From: Cylicocyclus nassatus
Taxonomy: Eukaryota > Nematoda > Chromadorea > Rhabditida > Strongylidae
Assembly (NCBI GenBank): GCA_958299035.1
Contig: CATQJL010000001.1
Location: 78,513,594 to 78,577,593, forward strand
Direction of reading: 5' to 3'
DNA length: 64,000 nucleotides
The translations under genes and the position numbers were made by a program. The number at the start of each line of letters is the position of its first letter. The stretch's first letter is position 1. This document shows positions 58,585 to 64,000 of this stretch, piece by piece. The notes below the pieces were generated by a model that saw only the letters and a list, made by a program, of their open reading frames with translations, made no database searches and was not told the origin of the DNA.

Positions 58585-58745
58585 TATTTAACTGGCTTGA
58601 CCGTTGAAAGTCGGGGCTTCGTGACCTAATTAAGGCTAGGCAGTAATCAAAGAGCACGCGCGAGAGAGACGCAGACTGCGTCAAGGCGCGAACGGCCTTA
58701 ATTAGGTCACAAACAGCATCCAGGCGCCGAGCCAGTGAAGTAAAG
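58585..58745. repeat. GC-rich inverted repeat
   Basis: Its GTGACCTAATTAAGGC and GCCTTAATTAGGTCAC arms are inverse copies. Related to 45818-45985 and 61440-61590. Confidence 0.5.
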
Positions 58746-59121
58746 GTTATAACTTGTATGGGCTAACAAAACGCCTTATCTTCTGTACATTTTGAGTGCG
58801 TCCCACGATGACCTATAGATGACTGAAGTATTGGCAAATTGTGCCGCCACTGAAATCGTTGAATTACGTTGAGGCAGAGCCCGGCTTATGTCCTTTCTAT
58901 CCTTTTAAAAAACGAAGTCCCCTTTGACCTTTATCGTAAACGTCTGGAAAAAACTTAACCCAACTTGTGTTTTTTCGGACCACGAAAACGATAACATTGT
59001 TACTTTTTCGCACCGAAAACGAAGTCCAGCCTGCTTCCGAACGATTTGTGCCGGGCTTCAGGCCCCAGTGTCTAACACCGTCGGTGACAGTAGTCAAGAC
59101 ATGTTCGCAACATAGAGACGT

Positions 59122-59200
59122 AATGACTTCATAGGCCTCGAGCAGAGTTCACGCGAATTCATAAGTCGCGTGAACTCTGCCCGAGGCCTATGAAGTCATT
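59122..59200. repeat. Near-perfect hairpin
   Basis: ATGACTTCATAGGCCTCGAG and on, to CACGCGA, is mirrored after a 9-bp loop by TCGCGTGAACTCTGCC and on, to the end, with about 33 bp per arm. A second inverted pair, GCATGCCGATCTTCTTG with CAAGAAGATCAGCATGC, spans 59227-59320 next to it. Confidence 0.6.
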
Positions 59201-60506
59201 GACCATACAACTCTAACAATATCATTGCATGCCGATCTTCTTGCATTTCGTTGCGATAATTTCCAACAGAACTAACCGCGACTAACCATCACAACCGAAA
59301 TACAAGAAGATCAGCATGCAGTGAACTTGTAACACTTGTCTCGTCGCGACGAATCGCGAAGATGAAATCGCGTGAACTCTGGCCATGCCATAGACGGTAA
59401 AATAAAAATGGAAAACTCATAAGAACCTAATGATCGACTGCAGCTCCCGCAGTACATCAAAGTTTTCGCCTTCAAAGCATTCAGCAAAAAAATGAAATTT
59501 AGCAAAAAAAGGAACAGACAGCATGCCTTTGAAGATTTATTTGTAAACAGCAATTTGCTTTTGTCGTGTTTAACACATTGAAGATGTCCACTTTGCTACC
59601 CCAGTGAACAACCTCTAAAGTTCGAAACCCCAGAAGGTCAAGGATCAACACGCTTGCTATTAACAAATTTGTCGGACGAGACAGCAAACCTTGGCTAAGG
59701 AAGTTCTTATACCTCAGCGTCGGCAAAACAGCAGCTGTATCGTGTCACTCTGGATCAGCTAAAACATCTACATTTTCAAAACTCGAAGCGATGTAGTGAA
59801 GTAGCACAGGAATGAACATCGCTTTGAGTTGCTTCGATTTTGCACGTACTGTTGCCTTTCAAGTGCCCCCTCTCTCAACTGCGTCAACCCACGAGGCAGT
59901 GTAAATAATGGCCCTGTCCTAAGAGACAAATTCGCATGCGTGGCGACGCCTGCGCGGTTGCCTATTATACCAGAGGAATGCAAATTTTTTCGATTGTTAC
60001 ATCAAGGATAATCTTAAAATGTAATACATGCGCATCTCGAATAAGTAATAAAATGAGTAGTTTGATTTGGGAAAAAGAAGTATTGAGCCTTAGGCCTTTC
60101 AGTCCACTTCTTTAAGACAAATGATAAATATGCTCTCGAGGCTTTACCCATACATCCATCGCGCTTCGCCAACGTAAAGATACGGCACGCCCTCCCTGAT
60201 TCCACAGTTACTAGAATACCAGTTCGCATATGTCCCAAGAGAAGGCCGGCTCAGTATAAATCCAACCTCAATTCTTATTGCTCTATTGCTAACTTGACGA
60301 AGATAATTTAAGGCAAGAGCTCAACATCCTTACGAGCACAATAGATAACAATAAAAAAGTTATAGATCGAAAGCCAAGTGAGGCGCCGCCGCTATTCTAG
60401 CCTTTTAGCTGGCAAATCACCAAGGCAAAGAAGGGTCCAAGGATGATTGCAGCATTGCGTGAGAAACTACCGTAATCGTCGCCGGATAGCGAGACAACCA
60501 ATGCTC

Positions 60507-61590
60507 TAGGTCTGCTCCTTTGATTCAACGGGATTTGCGTTGAGGCTGGGTTCATACTTATCCGGGTTCTGGAGCAGTTCCAGCACAGTTTTCGGACTGT
60601 GCTGGAACTGTTTCGGAAACTTGCTGCATGCGCTAGCCGCCCGCATGCGGTTTGGAGCGGCACGAATTAGCGGTTTTGGCTTATTGAACGTTCTTGATCG
60701 TAAATTGCCCATTATTATATTTTGCCCATTTTCGTCTCATTGTTGTACCTTGCTTCTTCTTGTGAAGAAGAGAATTCCGAAATCGAAGCGAGGTTCAGAA
60801 ATAAAGTTTTTCCATATTTTGTCATGCGTAAAATGTGCTTTCCTTCGCGCGCGCGCGTCCCTTCTTCTCCGTAAATTTTCCGTAAAACATTCATTTTGTA
60901 TTTCAAAATGCCGCTGCGTCCTCGATATCCGAGCAATCTTCAGGAAGATGGTACCAACATCATAACTGCGGAGATCGCGAAGTTTTCTCGTGTGATGAGA
61001 TTGGTTTTTGGGCATTTCTGCTCCCTTTCTTTCCACAACTCATACTGCTTGATCGTTTGCTCTTAATTACCGTTCCGTTTCTGATGAGAACTCCAGCTTG
61101 GGGAACTGTACACGGATGAAAACGGTGTTATTTTTTGGCAGCTTTCATCCTGATATACATAACGAGATAGCGCTCATACTTGACCCATCCTCAAGCTTAA
61201 AACCTTTTACATCGCGAGAGCAAGCTAGGTACAAAAATGAGGCAAAAATGAGCAAAACTTGCTATAAAAACCGTTGAAGAAAATCAGAAATTGCTACATC
61301 GCGCCACTGCAAAACCGCATGCGGGTGGCTACAGCGCATCAGCACATGCAGCACAGTTCTCAAACAGTTTCACTACAGTGCGAGAACTGCGCTGGACCTG
61401 TTCCAGAACTTCCGGACTAGTATGAACCCAGATTGAAAGGCGACACCCGCGACGCAGCCTCGCAACCGCGAAGTAGCAAGCGTTTCTCCCGCAAGAGTGC
61501 TCTTTAATCACTCCCTAGCCTTGATTAGGCTTCTGAGCCCCGCTTTCCAGCCGCCAATCCCGTTGAATCAAAAGGTACCTTTAGGAGCAC
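60507..61590. mobile_element. Nested MITEs
   Basis: The outer element has TTTGATTCAACGGGATT on the left and CCCGTTGAATCAAAAG on the right, related to 45818-45985. Inside it lies a second element with inverted tips CTGGGTTCATACTTATCCGG (from 60546) and CCGGACTAGTATGAACCCAG (ending about 61431) and inner arms rich in GTGCTGGAACTGTT. No coding capacity. Confidence 0.5.
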
Positions 61591-61599
61591 TCGCATCGC

Positions 61600-62900
61600 G
61601 GTGACCGCGACTTGAACATGCAGCCTTCTTCCTCAGAAGCGCTTACAGTCAGTGCTAGACCATTGAGCAGCGAATTTTGCAACTAATGGAGAATTTAGGC
61701 AAGACTGCATATCGTGAATACTGATATCGGGTGTAAAAAAATAGGTACAAATTTTTTCATCGTGTAACTTCAGTATTGAAGGTTAATAACAGGCTGTTAA
61801 CGAATAATCATGTCTAAGGAAATTTCTTGTTATCGGCGCAGATGACTCAATGGAAACAGTTGAGATTGCTACACCGTTTTGTGTAATCTGAGGTATCTTA
61901 TCATGCAAACTTCTCTCTTTATCATTAACTGTAGAGAAGTGTTTCCATAACTGGTAGCGGACAACTTGCATTTCAGATTACCAGCTTTCCGTTGTCATAT
62001 CATACATCCTTTACCTGTTGTTCACTGGATTCAACAGAGCAGAGTGGTTTTCTGGTTCCTGCCTTGCAAGTCTTTCAGCCTTGTTAACTTGTTGTATTTT
62101 GTATGAGTTGAAAGACGGCGTCTACTCAAAGAAAAAGGTATTTGCTGTAAATTTCACCACTCCGTAGCATGTGCTTTTCCAAAGAAGTAGGCGCTAGCTG
62201 AAATCAATTACTTGATATTTGTTTTTCTAGTGCCCTTCTGCAAACGTGAGATTTTTTTCGTATGACGATGCAGCCTTGTCTATGACAAGCTGCTAACAGT
62301 GTATGCGAGCAGAACTGAAAGTGTGAGAAATAAATAAATATGAAGTCCTCTATCTAAAATGTTTACTAATTACCTGGAATAATTCATAGAGATATGTGGG
62401 CAAAAAGCAGTACTGCTATGGAACGTCATCTGAAAGAAGCTACTGCCATTACTCTTGTAAAAGGTGAAATGTCGTAAGATTTTATGAAGTCAAACTATGC
62501 TCCTGAATTTGACAGAATAGCCTTTTTTCTTTCTAAAAAGTATCAAAGTCTTCAATAAACCAAAGTGGTAAATCAAAACTGTCCCACGTCTTTATCTACT
62601 GCTGGCTTTTAATGTTCTACTTGTAGTTGAGTAACATTATGAATGAATTCGTTGTTATACCATACTGTTGTGCTACTGAATCAGCACCATAGTACAACGA
62701 TCGGAGAGAAAGCAGTATGCTTCAATATTGTTAGAAAACATGTTAAAGTAAATTGGCATTGCTTACTCCTGAAAAAAAAACAATTCTATTAACGTGAAAG
62801 TTACTTGTCATTTTTGAAGAGCAAGTTAACACCATCAAATCTTTGCTTGTCAGTGTCTGGTATCATTCGCAGAAAGATGAAAGTTTAGAATTCACTTTTA
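61600..62900. other. No supported gene
   Basis: AT-rich. Nothing recognised on either strand. Confidence 0.4.
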
Positions 62901-63862
62901 CGGCATAGATTTCTGCAGACAATGAGTAATGGTCAAGTTATTTTTTCTCAGCAAGGCGTTGTAAAGATGGTACTTCAAAGTAGATATTATAACTCGAGGA
63001 GACGTCTTCCAGGCTCCTTCGGATGTTTCCCTCTAGAGCACCCAGGGCTTCTTAGGAGGACTACCCCCCCTGGGTCAAATGTGGTCCCCGTAACGTTGGG
63101 CAATGCCCATCCAGTGCTTTTGGGGTGGCTCAAGCCCCGCACATGGACGAAAGATGAGAAGTGTCTGTTTCATTTCGTCGCTTCTGTTGCGTGTTGTCCA
63201 CCATTACGGGTGTGTGGGGTCTGGTCCCTCACCCTTGAGCCTTGCGGCCCGGCTGCAGCTAATCTGGATCTACAGTACCCTGAGGACTCTACAGGCATGT
63301 TCGACCAAGTGATTCACCATGATCCAATAGCAACAATGCTATTCATAAACCGGGATATGTAATCGGCATAGAAATACGCTTTCCATCTCGTCAACCCTCG
63401 TGTGCCATGCAAGGCAGAATTTAACCAACTACGAAGCGACGTCCAAATCTGATTAGCAATAAACGGAGGCACCGCCAGATGGTGACAAGCGGGCAACTCC
63501 TTTGTGTGCAACAGCCCTAACAATATAGCTCCGGTGCATATCCTTAACTCAGTCTGGCATTACGAATCTCATCGTCACTGGCAATGAAGACACTCCCTTG
63601 AGTAGAAGATCGTTAGAGGATACGCTTCGGTTGATACCCATAGGCCACCTTATAGGTGTTCCCACCGTCAGATGTAAGGGTGTCTTGACCGTTGGCGCTA
63701 TTCTCACAAATCGACACTCATTACGGCGCTGCTCTCTTGCACGGAATGTGTCTGGTGACAGCACACTCAATAAACGATACCAGGTCCCTGATTCGCTAAC
63801 TGGCTCAATCTCCACCCGTATACTTGGTATACATCGGCGCACAATGTGTGTGCCCAGCGTGC

Positions 63863-64000
63863 TTAACCACCGTAGCCAGAATCAGTCGTCAGTAATTCGT
63901 AGTGCCGGTTCTTAATCCAACCCGGCCAGCGGCACCATCGTGCCATGTCGGAAGCGGCTTGGCGTAGCATCCATTCACGAACATCCGGAGCAGGCATACG
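63863..64000 (-). CDS. Unrecognised open frame running off the window
   Basis: A minus frame open from the window edge, reading MPAPDVREWMLRQAASDMAR then CRWPGWIKNRHYELLTT and ending TAA. The region 63000-64000 is GC-richer than its surroundings, and further minus frames (63549-63842) look protein-like. Retroelement remains are plausible, but no motif confirms it. Confidence 0.3.
   Translation of the reverse strand, partial: RMPAPDVREWMLRQAASDMARWCRWPGWIKNRHYELLTTDSGYGG

Overview
The window is nuclear DNA from a nematode. It is AT-rich and gene-sparse, with short introns (about 40-160 bp), TTTCAG trans-splice-type acceptors just upstream of start codons, a ground-like (hedgehog-related) gene, and an exact copy of the nematode spliced leader SL1 inside a retrotransposon LTR. 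I cannot name the species; a rhabditid/strongylid type is an inference. All gene models were built by eye from splice signals and reading frame.

The best genes are on the minus strand. A ground-like gene occupies 20038-23094, with its N-terminal exon missing. Two paralogous small secreted-protein genes lie at 46439-46957 (one repeat unit, 100 aa) and 52310-53494 (two repeat units, 162 aa); both models are complete, with a signal peptide and a trans-splice acceptor. Between 24.9 and 40.0 kb lie minus-strand exons of one or more genes I do not recognise. Three of these exons are each interrupted by a transposon at a target-site duplication, and taking out the insertion leaves an open exon. A frameshifted plus-strand pseudogene sits at 32618-33265.

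Most of the recognisable sequence is mobile DNA. A young gag-only BEL/Pao LTR retrotransposon (6908-9509) sits inside a MITE (6775-9819), and an uninterrupted copy of that MITE at 51084-51520 preserves the empty site. A Penelope-like element with a reverse transcriptase and a GIY-YIG endonuclease lies at 35834-39977; it has a 1,382-bp tandem duplication, inverted 3'-tail arms and hammerhead-like motifs. The rest are non-autonomous elements: mariner-like and 0.7-kb foldback MITEs sharing TTAGGTTGG termini, CAGGGTG elements, TACAGTCTG MITEs (one nested in its own kind), TTAAC-CATTGACGACG MITEs, and a 75-bp hAT-like MITE.

No rRNA gene, CRISPR array or complete tRNA gene was seen. Large stretches (1-3190, 10980-13980, 40005-41427, 54835-57990, 61600-62900) hold nothing I can support.
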